Made by a program: the position numbers and the translations under genes. A stretch of 55,000 nt of DNA from Symbiodinium natans (taxonomy: Eukaryota; Sar; Dinophyceae; Suessiales; Symbiodiniaceae), in NCBI GenBank assembly GCA_905221605.1, contig CAJNDS010000409.1, forward strand, positions 1 through 55,000, in the 5' to 3' direction. Every line of letters begins with the position of its first letter. Position 1 is the stretch's first letter. Below, piece after piece: positions 36,411 through 46,818 of this stretch. Under the pieces are notes generated by a model. That model saw only the letters and a list, made by a program, of their open reading frames with translations. It was not told the origin of the DNA and made no database searches.

Positions 36411-36482
36411 ATGTAACCCCCCTGCCTGAACCCTCTACAAAGCTGAAAAGACTCCCCAACGAGCCGGGGCCCAGGTTTGCAG

Positions 36483-36515
36483 GCGCTAGGCGAGTCATCT
36501 TAGCTTCCCCTATCC
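36483..36515 (+). CDS. exon, chain c, third piece
   Basis: CCAGGTTTGCAG precedes GC, then ARRVILASPI and C, with the good donor GTGAGC. Phase fits the piece at 35729. The frame is also open beyond the donor (REQTKPHHRYF). The protein is not recognised. Confidence 0.4.
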
Positions 36516-36552
36516 GTGAGCAGACAAAGCCTCATCATAGATACTTTTCGAT

Positions 36553-36700
36553 AAACCCTAAACCCTAAACCCTAAACCCTAAACCCTAAACCCTAAACCC
36601 TAAACCCTAAACCCTAAACCCTAAACCCTAAACCCTAAACCCTAAACCCTAAACCCTAAACCCTAAACCCTAAACCCTAACCCTAAACCCTAAACCCTAA
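36553..36700 (-). repeat. CCCTAAA array
   Basis: About 21 units, then CTAAGAAGCCTGAGCCTGGC and a GTAAGT donor near 36723; a microexon there is possible but its phase does not fit. Confidence 0.95.
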
Positions 36701-37029
36701 GAAGCCTGAGCCTGGCGCTGTGTAAGTTCCTGTAGAGCATGGGGGGGTTCCCTTTCCACAGGGCGAATCCCTCCTCCCCCCCCCCGCCCCCATCACTCCC
36801 GCCCCAAGCCTTCATTGAGCCGCCAAACCGTAAACCCAAAACCCTAAACACTAAACCCGAAACCGCAAACCCTCAACCCTAATCCCTAAACCCCAAACCC
36901 TAAACCCCAAACCTGTTTAGGGCTTCTGGGGTGAATAGGTTTAGGGCTTCTGGGGTGCATAGGGTTCTCCTGGGTTTGTAGGGCTCGTGGGTGTATGGGC
37001 TATGTGAGGTTCATATGGGGTTTGTGGTT

Positions 37030-37110
37030 TAGGGTTTTGGGCTGAGGGCTTAGGGTTTAGGGTTTAGGGTTTAGGGTTCAGGGTTCAGGGTTTAGGGTTT
37101 AGGGTGTAGG
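37030..37110 (+). repeat. TTTAGGG array
   Basis: About ten units with TTCAGGG variants. Confidence 0.9.
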
Positions 37111-37220
37111 GTCCGATCAAATTGCTGGATCAAGCGTGCCGGGCTCGAGACACCTCCTGGGCCGTCGCGCGTCGGCCCGGTGGGCCTCCAAAGGAGCCGA
37201 AGGGCTCTCCGGGCTTTAGG
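37111..37220 (+). CDS. exon-like GC-rich island
   Basis: Two frames are open across 110 bp (VRSNCWIKRAGLETPPGPSR... and SDQIAGSSVPGSRHLLGRRA...), ending at a GTCAGG donor after CGGGCTTTAG. GC content is far above the flanks. Frame undecided. Confidence 0.35.
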
Positions 37221-37246
37221 TCAGGCTTTTTGGTGGTATCTGGCGC

Positions 37247-37425
37247 CCTAAACCCTAAACCCTAAACCCTAAACCCTAAACCCTAAACCCTAAACCCTAA
37301 ACCCTAAACCCTAAACCCTAAACCCTAAACCCTAAACCCTAAACCCTAAACCCTAAACCCTAAGCCTAAACCCTGAACCCGAAACCCGAAACCCGAAACC
37401 CGAAACCTGAAGCCCGAAACCCGAA
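37247..37425 (-). repeat. CCCTAAA array with CCCGAAA run
   Basis: About 17 regular units, then six CCCGAAA-like units. Confidence 0.95.
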
Positions 37426-37636
37426 GCCCTGGTCTTGGAGGGCTCTGTATGCTGCTTGTGCGTACCTGGCTGGCTTAGGGGGGTTTAGGGTCTGGGCTCT
37501 GTAAGGTTTAGGGTCGAGGGTGATGACAATACTAGTATATGTACATGTATCTGTATATGTGTATGTATATATATATATATCTACAGATATTTTGTACGTG
37601 TACATACATGGTGCGGGATGACCGTATAGTCTACAC

Positions 37637-37758
37637 CTACAGCGTCTCGTCCTCTCGACGTGCCCGCCTTCAACCCTTCTCCCAAGCTCTGCCCTAAATC
37701 GTGAAACCCGCCTCATCTGCAATGCGGCTGTGTCACGCTTGGTCGCTGACTCATTCAT
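37637..37758 (-). CDS. possible minus-strand first exon
   Basis: On the minus strand an ATG opens 40 codons, MNESATKRDTAALQMRRVSR and on to VEGGHVERTRRC, followed by a GTGTAG donor. Composition is non-repetitive and basic. Downstream the frame enters TA microsatellite. Not recognised. Confidence 0.35.
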
Positions 37759-38022
37759 GCCCCGTGTCTGAGTAGGTTTTGGCTGGTGGGGGGGGGGGGT
37801 GGGGCACGAAGCCCAAACCCTAAACCCTCAACCCTAAACACTAAACTCTGCACCTCTTCAGTGCCAAGAGGGCCAACAGCCGCTTGCACCAAAAAAAAAC
37901 AGGAAACAGTCAGCCTCAACCTCAGAAGCCCCATGAGACCTTAGGGTTCCTTGGAGTCCTGTTATTCTGCCTTGGGTTGCACCTTTGGGTTTGGGGGCCC
38001 TGAGGGAATATAAGGGCCATTA

Positions 38023-38179
38023 CTACTTGGAGGTTCATGGTACTTACTAACCACTTATAACGTTACTTATAACCCTACTTATAATGCCCCTAAAGGGCCT
38101 TATAGGGGTTATCCCAATTATAAGTAGGGTTATAATCCCAGTTATAGGTGGTTAGGAAGTACCATGAACCTCCAAGTAG
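38023..38179. mobile_element. hairpin element family C, copy 1
   Basis: The left CTACTTGGAGGTTCATGGTA and the right (its reverse complement, ending AAGTAG) match for more than 35 bp, then continue with TTATAAC-type inverted repeats almost to the centre. The whole element can fold into one hairpin. A second copy is at 45921-46038. Confidence 0.8.
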
Positions 38180-38279
38180 GAGTATAGGACGGGAAACCCC
38201 TTTAGGGGTACATCCTTAGGGATCCAGGTTGGACTCCCTTTTGATAGGTTTTGGGGTTTAGGGCCTCCTAGGGCTTACT

Positions 38280-38715
38280 AGGGTTTAGGGTTTAGGGTTT
38301 CGGGTTTAGGGTTTAGGGTTTAGGTTTTTAGGGCTTAGGGTTTAGGGTTAGGATTTCCAAATTGGCACACCAAAAACCCCCTCTGCGAGGATGTGGCCTT
38401 CCGGGCCCGCAGCCCCACCCCTGGGTTCAGCCTCCGGCAGCCAGCCAAAAAGGGAACTTCAGGATTTAGGGTTTAGGGTTTAGGGTCTTAGGGGTTTAGA
38501 GCTTTTGGGTTTTAGGGTTTGGGACTTTAGGGTCTTAGGGGTTTAGGGTTGTAGGGTTTAAGGGTTTTAGGGTTTTGGGGTTTTAGGGTCTTAGGGCTTT
38601 AGGGTTGTCGGGCTTTAGGGTTTTAGGGTTTTCGGGTTTTAGGGTTTTAGGTTTTTAGGGTTTTTAGAGTTTTTGGGTTTTAGGGTTTTAGGGCTTTAGG
38701 TTACAGTTCAGGGTT
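38280..38715 (+). repeat. TTTAGGG and TTTTAGGG arrays
   Basis: TTTAGGG at 38280-38350. From 38466 to 38710 an 8-bp TTTTAGGG form dominates, with decay. Confidence 0.9.
38384..38459 (+). CDS. exon-like island CEDVAFRARS
   Basis: An open frame of 25 codons reading CEDVAFRARSPTPGFSLRQP and AKKGTS, GC3-rich, between TTTAGGG arrays. The acceptor may be GGGCCCGCAG internally; no clear donor. The protein is not recognised. Confidence 0.35.
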
Positions 38716-38964
38716 TTTGAGGACAAGGTCTTGCGGTTGTAGGGCTGAGGGGATTTGGGGAGTTAGACCTGGAACTCAGGGCTTTGCAGTTCAAGGCTGG
38801 CTTAGGTTGATAGCACGCGCTTCAGGGTTCAGGGTGTTGGGTTCTGCTTCAGTCAGGGCTAGATCGTCCGGTTCACCGAAGCCATATTTTGTGATGTCTG
38901 CTGTCTGCTGGTTTGCAGCTCTCGCCTTCTCTTGCTCGTAAAGCTCCCCCTAAACCCTAAACCA

Positions 38965-39350
38965 AAAACCTAAAAACCTAAACCCCCTAAACCCCCTAAA
39001 CCCCCTAAACCCCCTAAACCCCCCAAACCCCCTAAACCCCCTAAACCCCCTAAACCCCCCAAACCCCCTAAACCCCCTAAACCCCCTAAACCCCCTAAAC
39101 CCCCTAAACCCCCTAAACCCCCTAAACCCCCTACTAAACCCTCTAAACCCCCTACTAAACCCCCTACTAAACCCCCTACTACTAAACCCCCTACTACTAA
39201 ACCCCCTACGAAACCCCCTACTAACCCCCGTACTAACCCCCCTACTAAACCCCCTAAACCCCCTAAACCCCCCAAACCCCCTAAACCCCCTAAACCCCCT
39301 AAACCCCCTAAACCCGAAACCCCAAACCCTAAACCCTAAACTCTGAACCC
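38965..39350 (-). repeat. CCCCCTAAA array with CCCCCTACTAAA variants
   Basis: About 40 units of 9 bp, with 12- and 15-bp CTACTAAA variants clustered at 39130-39250. The Gly-rich minus-strand ORF is its translation. Confidence 0.95.
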
Positions 39351-39383
39351 TAAATCCAAACCCTTAAACCCAAAGAGACCCTG

Positions 39384-39458
39384 TAAAAGCGTGGTCCAAG
39401 GCACTCGCGCAGCGTCGGGGCAGGTTTTGCACACTCAGGCTGTCCTCCGATGGTGTGG
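39384..39458 (+). CDS. exon-like island KAWSKALAQR
   Basis: The frame KAWSKALAQRRGRFCTLRLS continues to SDGV, non-repetitive, followed by a TTTAGGG array. Splice borders are unclear (GGGGCAG internal). Confidence 0.3.
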
Positions 39459-39600
39459 GGTTTAGGGTTTAGGGCTAGGGTTTAGGGTTTAGGGTTCAGG
39501 GTTCAGGGCTTGGGGTTTCGGGTTTAGGGTTTAAGGTTTTAGGGTTTGGGCTTCGGGGTTTAGGGTTTAGGCCCCGAAGAGTCTTGGACTTAACGCGCAG

Positions 39601-39629
39601 AACCCAAGAGGAGCGTAGGAGACGCAAAG
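39601..39629 (+). CDS. possible microexon, Arg-rich
   Basis: CTTAACGCGCAG and the donor GTGAAT bound 29 bp; the phase with one base on each side reads TQEERRRRK. Confidence 0.35.
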
Positions 39630-39788
39630 GTGAATAGCTACAAGTCGTACAGCGCAGCTGACCCGAAACCCTATAAGCCTCAGCACCCCCAAAACCCTAA
39701 CCCTAAACCCTAAACCCTAGACCCTAAACCCTAAACCCTAAACAGGGACCCCTACCAAAAATGTACAGTTCGTAGTTCGGATTCGCAG

Positions 39789-39893
39789 AAACCTCAGATC
39801 CTGAGAACCAGGTTGTGGGCAACTCTCAAGGCCATCCCCACAACCCCGGCAGCCGGAATCCTAGACTACCCCCAAGACTGTCTAAACGACTAT
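39789..39893 (+). CDS. exon-like island, 35 codons
   Basis: GGATTCGCAG precedes 35 codons in phase 0, KPQILRTRLWATLKAIPTTP and on to AAGILDYPQDCLNDY, followed by the donor GTAACT, then a TTTAGGG array. Length, splice borders and codon use make it a good candidate. Not recognised. Confidence 0.5.
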
Positions 39894-39897
39894 GTAA

Positions 39898-39965
39898 CTT
39901 AGGGTTTAGGGTTTAGGGTTTAGGGTTTAGGGTTTAGGGTTTAGGGTTTAGGGTTAGGGTTTAGG
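39898..39965 (+). repeat. TTTAGGG array
   Basis: Nine units directly between the preceding exon and hairpin B copy 2. Confidence 0.95.
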
Positions 39966-40072
39966 GAGCTTAAGAACTCCCCCAAAAGGCAAAACATGTT
40001 CTTCCTTCTTAGGGCATGACAAGCGAACATGATCTTTTCTTGTTTGGAGGGTTCTTAAGCAAATCGTAGTAA
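39966..40072. mobile_element. hairpin element family B, copy 2
   Basis: GAGCTTAAGAACTCCCCC on the left and GGAGGGTTCTTAAGC on the right are inverted; central GAACATG motifs are also inverted. Inserted next to a TTTAGGG array. Confidence 0.65.
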
Positions 40073-40113
40073 AGGGTTTAGGAACCCTTGCAGCCCTGAA
40101 CCGGATGTAGCAG

Positions 40114-40205
40114 GTGCGGGCACGTGCCGGCACTTTCTCTCGGAGCCACGTTGATGGGCACGGCAACAGGTGGCACGGGGCGTTCATTTCATCCCTGGAC
40201 CCCCG
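40114..40205 (+). CDS. exon-like island VRARAGTFSRSHVDG
   Basis: GGATGTAGCAG precedes VRARAGTFSRSHVDGHGNRW and on to HGAFISSLDPRS, open until a CCCTCAA array starts. An internal GTGGCAC after AACAG could be the donor. Convincing codon use; not recognised. Confidence 0.45.
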
Positions 40206-40480
<275 letters not shown>

Positions 40481-40619
40481 CCTTAGGCCCAAAACACTTA
40501 AACCCGACACTCTTAGTACACAAAGCCAGGGCTCCATAGGCTCATTGCTTACGAAGGCTAACTAATGAGCTCCACCCGTTCGAGGCCTCCGCAATCTTTG
40601 TCTATGCTCACATATATAC

Positions 40620-40830
40620 ATGTGTGGATATCTTTTTAATGTGTGCTTAGAGATGTATCTGCACATACTTATATGTATATATATACACACATACATACAT
40701 ACATACATACATACATACATACATACATACATACAGACATGCATCCATATGTATCCATGTGTGTGTGCTATGCAGACCCCAAAGGCTTAACTACAAACAT
40801 ATACATATATATATATATGTATGTAGATAG
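40620..40830. repeat. CATA and TATA microsatellites
   Basis: A perfect (CATA)n tract at 40691-40734 and TA-rich runs around it. From 40480 to 41170 I find no gene; 40840-40940 is T-rich. Confidence 0.9.
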
Positions 40831-41184
40831 ATATCCTTATTCATCTACTTGTTTAATTGGTTATTCATTTCTAGTTATTCATTTCTTTATGTATTTCTCT
40901 TTTATTTCTTTATTTGCTTGTTTATTTATGCATGTATTATATTCTCCCAAGAAGTATACGCCGCACACGGAAACACCAGCATGCCCCGACATGCTTCTAG
41001 AACGGGGTAAGCGCCAGAACCCTCATCGAGTTTCCTCGGTTGGGGTCCAGCCCCGGGATTTTGGGAGGTTTTAGGGTTCAGGATGCGTTAGGGATTGTTC
41101 GCGTGAGGGCTTAGGGAAGGTTTGTTGGATTTGTTCATAAGGGTGCTGGGTTTTGGTTTAATTGCCATCAGCTTTTAATTTCAG

Positions 41185-41261
41185 CTCTTCGCGCGAGGTC
41201 CTCACCGATTGCTGCGGCTGTGGCAAGCCTGGCGGCATCGGCCCTGGCAAGGGCTTCTACG
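41185..41261 (+). CDS. exon-like island, Cys/Gly-rich
   Basis: TTAATTTCAG precedes C, then SSREVLTDCCGCGKPGGIGP and GKGFY, one base, and the donor GTTTAA. The CCxC group could bind metal. Acceptor and donor are both present and the length is exon-like. Confidence 0.45.
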
Positions 41262-41419
41262 GTTTAAGCTTAACCACTAGTCCCTAAGCCTTTTTTAGGT
41301 ACCTACCTCCCATGAACCGCCCTCCCTTAAGGGCCCTATAGTAGGAGGCTCTTCTATCCTGGATCATAGCTCCGGACCAAAGCCCAAAACCACAAGCCCA
41401 GGATTCGATTGGAACTTTT

Positions 41420-41680
41420 CGGTTTAGGGTTCAGGGTTTTAGGGTTTTAGGGTTTAGAGTTTAGGGTTTAGGGTAGTTTAGGGTTTAGGGGAGTTTAGGG
41501 GAGTTTAGGGTTTAGGGTTTAGGGTTTAGGGCGTAGGGCCACACTTCCCGCATCTCCCTCAGCCCGAACGAACTGACGCCCAAGCAAATCCTGGGGGGCC
41601 CCCCCAGAGCGTTCATGAGGCTTTGGAGCCGGTTTAGGGTTTAGGGTTTAGGGTTTAGGGTTTAGGGTTTAGGGTTTAGC
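41420..41680 (+). repeat. TTTAGGG arrays on both sides of an exon
   Basis: TTTAGGG at 41420-41531 and 41632-41680, flanking the exon at 41563-41631. Confidence 0.95.
41563..41631 (+). CDS. exon-like island PNELTPKQIL
   Basis: GCATCTCCCTCAG precedes C, then PNELTPKQILGGPPRAFMRL and WS. The donor is GTTTAGGG, the first bases of the TTTAGGG array. Codon use is good. Not recognised. Confidence 0.45.
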
Positions 41681-41709
41681 CCAGAAGCCCGTAACCCCTA
41701 AACCCCAAA

Positions 41710-41780
41710 ATGTCGAAGCCCAAACGCCCCCCCCCCCCCCACCCCCCTCCTCCCCCCTCCTCCCCCCTCCCCCCCCAAAA
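41710..41780. repeat. poly(C) tract
   Basis: Mostly C with T interruptions (CCCCCTCCTCCCC), then AAAAAAATGAATAA. Confidence 0.9.
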
Positions 41781-41844
41781 AAATGAATAACTAAAAGCAA
41801 AATCCCTAAGCCCTAATCCCTAAGCCCTAAGGCCTAAACGTAGC

Positions 41845-41922
41845 CCAGGCAGCACAGGCCTTCAAGCAAGGTCGCAAGGCTAAGGCGCGCTCAGCCACTG
41901 TGGCGGGTTGTGGTCTACCTGC
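41845..41922 (+). CDS. exon-like island AQAAQAFKQG
   Basis: The frame AQAAQAFKQGRKAKARSATV and on to AGCGLPA meets a TAG. A possible terminal exon; the acceptor is unclear (GTAGCCCAG). Confidence 0.35.
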
Positions 41923-42074
41923 TTAGTGGTTTAGGGTTTGGGGTTTGGGGTTTGGCGTTTGGGCTTAGACTTTAGGGTTTGGGGCTAAAGGGCAGACCGG
42001 CTAAAGGGCGATAGAGCCAAACCCTCAACCCAAGAGTTTACTGCTCACGGTGTAGGAACTACTGAATAGCACGC

Positions 42075-42240
42075 TAAACTCTAAACCCTAAACCCTAAAC
42101 TAAACCCTAGACCCTAAACCCTAAACCCTAAACCCTAAACCCTAAACCCTAAACCCTAAACCCTAAACCCTAAACCCTAAACCCTAAACCCTAAACCCTA
42201 AACCCTAAACCCTAAACCCTAAACCCTAAACCCGAAACCT
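42075..42240 (-). repeat. CCCTAAA array
   Basis: About 22 regular units. 42300-42480 is decayed CCCTAAAA-type sequence. Confidence 0.95.
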
Positions 42241-42587
42241 GACGGTTTGGGGTGTCCTGTGTCCCCAAAGCCCGGAGCCTTCATTCCCTGGAGCCCAGAC
42301 CCTAAACCCTAAAACCGTAAAGCCCCAAAACCTTAAAACCCAAAACCCCCAAACCCCAAAAATCCATAAAACCCGAAAACCCTAAAACCCTAAAACCCAA
42401 AACACCCTTTAAAAAAACCTAAAACCCTAAAAACCCTAAATTAAAACCTAAAACCCTGGACCCTCAACTCTAATCCATAAAAGCCCTCCAAGCTTCAGCC
42501 CTAAGGCCCTAAGCCCCTTTTTGAATCGCGTCGTGCTGTGTAGGTTGAGACCTTTTTCTGTTGTTAAAGGCTCATCATTCTGGGCAG

Positions 42588-42647
42588 ATGTCCTTGTGCC
42601 GCAGCTCTCGCCCTACTCCCCTACATGGGAGTGGTTTCACGACTCAG
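42588..42647 (+). CDS. exon, chain d, first piece
   Basis: CATTCTGGGCAG precedes 20 codons, MSLCRSSRPTPLHGSGFTTQ, phase 0 at both ends, then the donor GTTGGG. The intron opens with a sequence matching the inverted end of hairpin family A. The next piece at 42998 is also phase 0. Confidence 0.4.
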
Positions 42648-42742
42648 GTTGGGACTTCAGTGCCTAGTAAGGATGATTATTAAAGGGGGGGGGTACTAGA
42701 ATCTCCATTAAGGACGGGTAGTATAAGGGGGAACATCCCAAG
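42648..42742. mobile_element. hairpin element family A, partial copy 3
   Basis: The right end AAGGGGGAACATCCCAAG is a clean family A end. The left end GTTGGGACTTC is only partly matching. The unit begins with GT and ends with AG, which is introner-like, but the sequence after AG is not open, so excision is not supported. Confidence 0.4.
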
Positions 42743-42849
42743 ATTTAGGCTGTAAGGCTTTGAGGGCTTTTGGAACCTGTTGAACTTTGAGGAGCAGGCG
42801 CTGGTCCGAAGCTCTGTCGCTGTCCTTACCTGAACCTGAAACCTTAAAC

Positions 42850-42965
42850 CTTAAGCCTTAAACCCCCTAAACCCTAAACCCTAAACCCGAAACCCTCAAC
42901 CCTCAACCCTCAACCCTCAACCTTAAACCCTAAACCCTAAACCCTGAACCCTGAACCCTACACCT
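42850..42965 (-). repeat. CCCTAAA/CCCTCAA array
   Basis: Short runs of CCTTAAA, CCCTCAA and CCCTAAA units. Confidence 0.9.
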
Positions 42966-42997
42966 TGAAGGCCACGTCTGCCTCTTTTTCCTTTCAG

Positions 42998-43048
42998 GGC
43001 AAGTCGCCCCGAAGCCGCGGGATTCTTCACCAACTAGGGAGCCCCTAA
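42998..43048 (+). CDS. exon, chain d, terminal piece
   Basis: The acceptor TGCCTCTTTTTCCTTTCAG is the strongest in the window. It is followed in phase 0 by GKSPRSRGILHQLGSP and TAA (43046-43048). It could end the gene containing the 42588 exon. The 43050-43430 stretch that follows holds no gene that I trust; minus-strand frames there are moderate. Confidence 0.45.
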   Translation, partial: GKSPRSRGILHQLGSP

Positions 43049-43429
43049 ACTCCGAGCCAAAGGCTCTGAACCCGACATCCCGACATCTAGCTCAGCCCCA
43101 AGAGGCCCCTCAAAAGGCCCCAACATACGCCCTCCAAAAGGCCCCCAGAAGGCCCCCGAAAGCCCCACGCCACGCACAGCGGTAGAGTAGTGTTTGTGCG
43201 ATGCGCGTGCCAGCAGGTGAGAGGCTCTCGGTCCGTTTGCTTCGCGGACGAAGGGAAGGGCGAGGGCAGTAGCCACTCCCCCAGCGTTCCCGACTTTCGG
43301 GAGTTGAAAGGGTTTGAACTTGTCAAGGCTTACACAGAGGGTTTGGGGCGGGCTGGTTTGAACTTGTGGTTTAAGGCTTACACATAGGGTTTGGGGCGGG
43401 CTGTTTTGCTTTGGAGCGTCTTATGGGGA

Positions 43430-43650
43430 TTTAGGGTTTAGGGTTTAGGGTTTAGGGTTTGGGGTTTAGGGTTTAGGGATGAATGTTGCAGAGGGCATGG
43501 TGGGGGCATAGAACGGGCAGACCAGAAGCCCAAACTCTGCCGGAGAGCTGGGGGGTTTCGGTTTTAGGGTTTAGGGTTGAGGGTTTAGGGTTTAGGGTTT
43601 AGGGTTTAGGGCTTAGGGTCTAGGGTCTAGGGTTTAGGGCTTAGAGTCCC
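43430..43650 (+). repeat. TTTAGGG arrays
   Basis: TTTAGGG at 43430-43477 and 43565-43648, separated by a weakly coding island (QKPKLCRRAGG after GGGCAG at 43519). Confidence 0.9.
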
Positions 43651-44062
43651 TCAACCATGAACCACTCCAAGTGTCGCTGTGTCTCTTTATACTGAACTGC
43701 GAGGGCCTTTATGAAGTAAAGATAGGGCCAAATATAGGAAGATATAGGAAGAGGATGTCACCTCAACCCCAAGCTCCAAGCCCCGACCCTAAACACTAGA
43801 CCTATATAACCCCAAGCCTCCCCTTATTTTAAACAAAGCCCTAACCAAAAGCCGGGGTCTAAGCGCACCCGATCCTGAGAAGATGCCATCTGGAGGGTTT
43901 GGGGTGAGGGTTATGGCACTTGGGGAAGGAACTGTGGGGGGTAGTTGGGCGGTTCTGAACCCTAAGCCTAAAGCCTGAACCCTACCTTAACCCTAAACCC
44001 TAAACCTAGCCCTAAGCACTAAACCCTCAAACCCCTACTGAAACCCCAAACCCGAAGCCCAG

Positions 44063-44149
44063 GTGAAGACTTTACGAAGCCTTTCCCTTTCTCCGCCGTG
44101 GTGGGCCTGGATCCTGGCAACGTCATGGAGAACGCCCGAAAAAGTCTTA
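44063..44149 (+). CDS. exon-like island FPFSAVVGLDPGN
   Basis: GCCCAG precedes GT, then EDFTKPFPFSAVVGLDPGNV and MENARKS, until TTAGGG units begin. The string FPFSAVVG recalls the start of AAA+ magnesium-chelatase I subunits (FPF-x-A-I-V-G-Q), but the remainder does not fit. Good codon use. Confidence 0.45.
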
Positions 44150-44989
44150 GGGTTTAGGGTTTAGGGTTTAGGGTTTAGGAGCCGAATGTTATACGGGTAG
44201 CTTCCTAAATCATTCCCTTGTTGGGTACCCATCATAAGGCGGCACCCTGCAAAAAGGGATCCCAAGCAGGGACCCTACTTTGCAGAGCTACCCATATATG
44301 ATAGGAGATGATATGATATGGTCTTTATTATATGATTATGCATATTATGTTGCAATATTGGATTCGATGGTTATGCATAGCATAGTAAATGGTACTTTAC
44401 AGCAATATCTGTCTACTCTCTCAACCTCTCGCCTCCCCATCATTCAACCCTAAACCCTAGACCCTACAGACCCGGATCTTTGCGTAAGCCCGAAGCCTTA
44501 AGCCCCAAACCCTAATCCCGAAACCCTATATTTAATTTAAAATCCCCAAGCCCTAAAACGCCCCCATGCCTCGCCCTTCCGGATCGGCTGTCCTTCTAGT
44601 GCCTTTGAGGGGACGACACGCTATAGTGTTTGGGTTGTGTAGCGTTTTCCAACTTTAGGGTTTGAGCGTTTAGTGTTTGGGTTGTGGGGTTTTCAGCTTT
44701 AGGGTTTGGGGTTACGGGGTTTAAGAGGGATGAGGATGGAAGCAGACATTGAAGTGATTGGCTGATTGGCTCTGGGATCTAAGGTTGCTCCAAATTCTTT
44801 CGAATTCCTGAGCCCCTCCACCCTAAGCCCTAAAGTCCTAAAGAGGGTTTAGGGTTTAGGGTTTAGTCCTAAAGTTTAGAAGTGACCTGGAGCTGGCAAG
44901 CCCGAAGCCCAAACCATGCGAAAGCTTCCCTGAGCCCCAACTGGAGCCCAAACGGGTGGACACTTTAGTGCTCTGTGCCCTGATGTCGT

Positions 44990-45116
44990 CTACGGTTCCT
45001 TACCTCCTTTAAAGGGTTCTGATGTAAGGACCCCTTAATTTGTATGGGGTAGACAAGGGGTATATAAGGGTACCCTCTCAAGGGCCCATATGTAAGGGAC
45101 CATGTAGCTACCTTAA
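44990..45116. mobile_element. hairpin element family D, copy 3 with target duplication
   Basis: CTACGGTTCCTTACCTCC on the left; AAGGGACCATGTAGCTACC on the right. The octamer GATGTCGT lies at 44982-44989 and again at 45117-45124, a probable target-site duplication. The minus-strand ORF across it is not credible. Confidence 0.75.
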
Positions 45117-45287
45117 GATGTCGTGGTGCGACCACGCCCCCCCCCCCCCCCAATGGCCGCACTGGACTTTCCCAGAACCCAGGAAGGCACGGGGGACAAG
45201 GGTTTAGGGTTTAGGGTTTAGGGTTCCTTACAGTCAAGGATTTGGAGGTTTTTGGGGTGTGGCTTGCGGGCTGAGTCCCGACAGCCT

Positions 45288-45334
45288 TCCCACCAACTGC
45301 GCAACACTTCTGTGCACCCTTGCCGGCGAGGTCA
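45288..45334 (+). CDS. possible exon LPTNCATLLCTLAGE
   Basis: GTCCCGACAG precedes about 46 bp, then GTCAGG. One phase reads LPTNCATLLCTLAGE. Short, splice borders fair. Confidence 0.35.
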
Positions 45335-45377
45335 GGAGGAGATTAAGCTCGCTCTACTCCTCAACCTCGCCCCTCGG

Positions 45378-45578
45378 TTAAGAAGCTAAAAACTCTTTTG
45401 CTGTCGTGGCGGTGTATTCGGAGCGGAAAGTTCGACGAGCTTCGATGAGGGGTGCAGTTTGGGGTGAAGACTCCAGGTGTTGAGGATGGCGCCTTTTCTG
45501 TTGAACTAGGCAGAAGCCATACCCCGCATCGACAAGTCCTCCAGTGGACCCCTTTCGGAATGAGGTACCCCTATACAA
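45378..45578 (-). CDS. minus-strand open frame, 66 codons
   Basis: A non-repetitive minus-strand frame beginning MYRGTSFRKGSTGGLVDAGY and ending TTAKEFLAS with a stop. Composition is protein-like. It could be a terminal exon of a minus-strand gene. Not recognised. Confidence 0.3.
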   Translation of the reverse strand: MYRGTSFRKGSTGGLVDAGYGFCLVQQKRRHPQHLESSPQTAPLIEARRTFRSEYTATTAKEFLAS

Positions 45579-45920
45579 TCCTTTGATGTCGGGGGGGCTA
45601 GCTGCTGCCCTAAACCCTATGGCCTAAACCCCAAACTAAACCCTAAACGGAACCCCGAAAATTTTCGACTGCCCTCAGAAACACGAGTCGAGTCAAAACA
45701 AGGGGATTTGGTGATATTCCCAGGTTGCCAGGTGCCGCAAGAGCCGTGCCAGATTAGTGGGACCTAAACCCTAAACTTTAGGAGTCAAGTCTCTTCAGCC
45801 CCGAAGCCTTAAGCCCCTGCAGCCCCCAGCAAGTCCACCTGCAGGGGGTTTCGGTTAAGGGATACCCGGCCTTCCCTAAAGCCCTGAACCCTCAAGCTCG
45901 AAACAATCAGGCCGCAAGCC

Positions 45921-46038
45921 CTACTTGGATGTTCATGGGCACTTATAACCCCAATTATAGCTGCACTTAGAAGCCCCCCAAGTCCCCTAAGTAGCTTATG
46001 AGTAGGGTTATGAGTACTGTACCCCATGAACCTCCAAG
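45921..46038. mobile_element. hairpin element family C, copy 2
   Basis: CTACTTGGATGTTCATGGG on the left and CCCATGAACCTCCAAG on the right; internal TATAACCCCAATTATA as in copy 1 (38023). Shorter and more decayed than copy 1. Confidence 0.7.
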
Positions 46039-46207
46039 CAATCCCTAAACCCTAAACCCTAAACCCCAAACCCCAGACCCTAAACCCTAAACCTCCTTGG
46101 GAGGTCGACCCATCCATTGGCGGAGTCATGATCTCGGGCGATCGGGGTACAGGCTGGGTGTCCGATCACAGATCACGAGTTGAGGCGAGTAGCCAACGCA
46201 ACAGTAA

Positions 46208-46387
46208 TCTACTATTTGCTTAAGAACCCGCCCCCCCCCCCCCCCCAAAAAAAAAGGAAACAATGGAAATCTTTCTTCCTGACCGCCCCCCAAAAAGAAA
46301 ACAATGGAAATCTTTCTTCCTGATACAGGTAACACAGGGATTATTCTCTTGTTTTTTTGGGGTTCTTAGGCGCTTAGTAGATAGTAG
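46208..46387. mobile_element. hairpin element family B, copy 3
   Basis: CTACTATTTGCTTAAGAACC on the left, GGGGTTCTTAGGCGCTTAGT on the right. Inside, AAACAATGGAAATCTTTCTT is duplicated in tandem (46257 and 46299), which makes this copy longer than the others. Confidence 0.7.
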
Positions 46388-46759
46388 TTGCAAGTCTGGG
46401 AGTTTTGGGTTGGGGGCTCAAGGTTCGAAATTGGCGTTTTGGGGCTAAGGGGGGGTTTAAGGATTGGGTTTAGGGTGTCTAAACCCTACGCCCTAGTTGG
46501 CACAGTACCTCTTGCGGCTTCGGGACATGAGTCTGACACTCGTAGCTTTTACTTTTTTTTGGAAGTTTCACCTTCTTGGAAGAAGAGGGCGGGGTGTAGA
46601 TTATTCACCTGTTTTTGGAAGTTTCACTTAGTTGGAAGAAGGTGGTGGGGTGTGGTTCATTCGGCCGTTTCCCCGAACAGTTTGCTCGGAATGAGCCCTT
46701 TGGTTCCGTTCTTCAGCTGGGTTTCAGGGTCTCAGCTGGGGTGCCGGTTCCCTATACAC

Positions 46760-46818
46760 AGTGGTTTAGGGTTTAGGGTTTAGGGTTTAGGGTTTAGGGT
46801 TTAGGGTTTAGGGTTTAG
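46760..46818 (+). repeat. TTTAGGG array
   Basis: Eight units. Confidence 0.95.

Noticed and set aside
38970-39275. Gly-rich 101-codon minus-strand ORF
   Set aside because: Translation of the CCCCCTAAA array.
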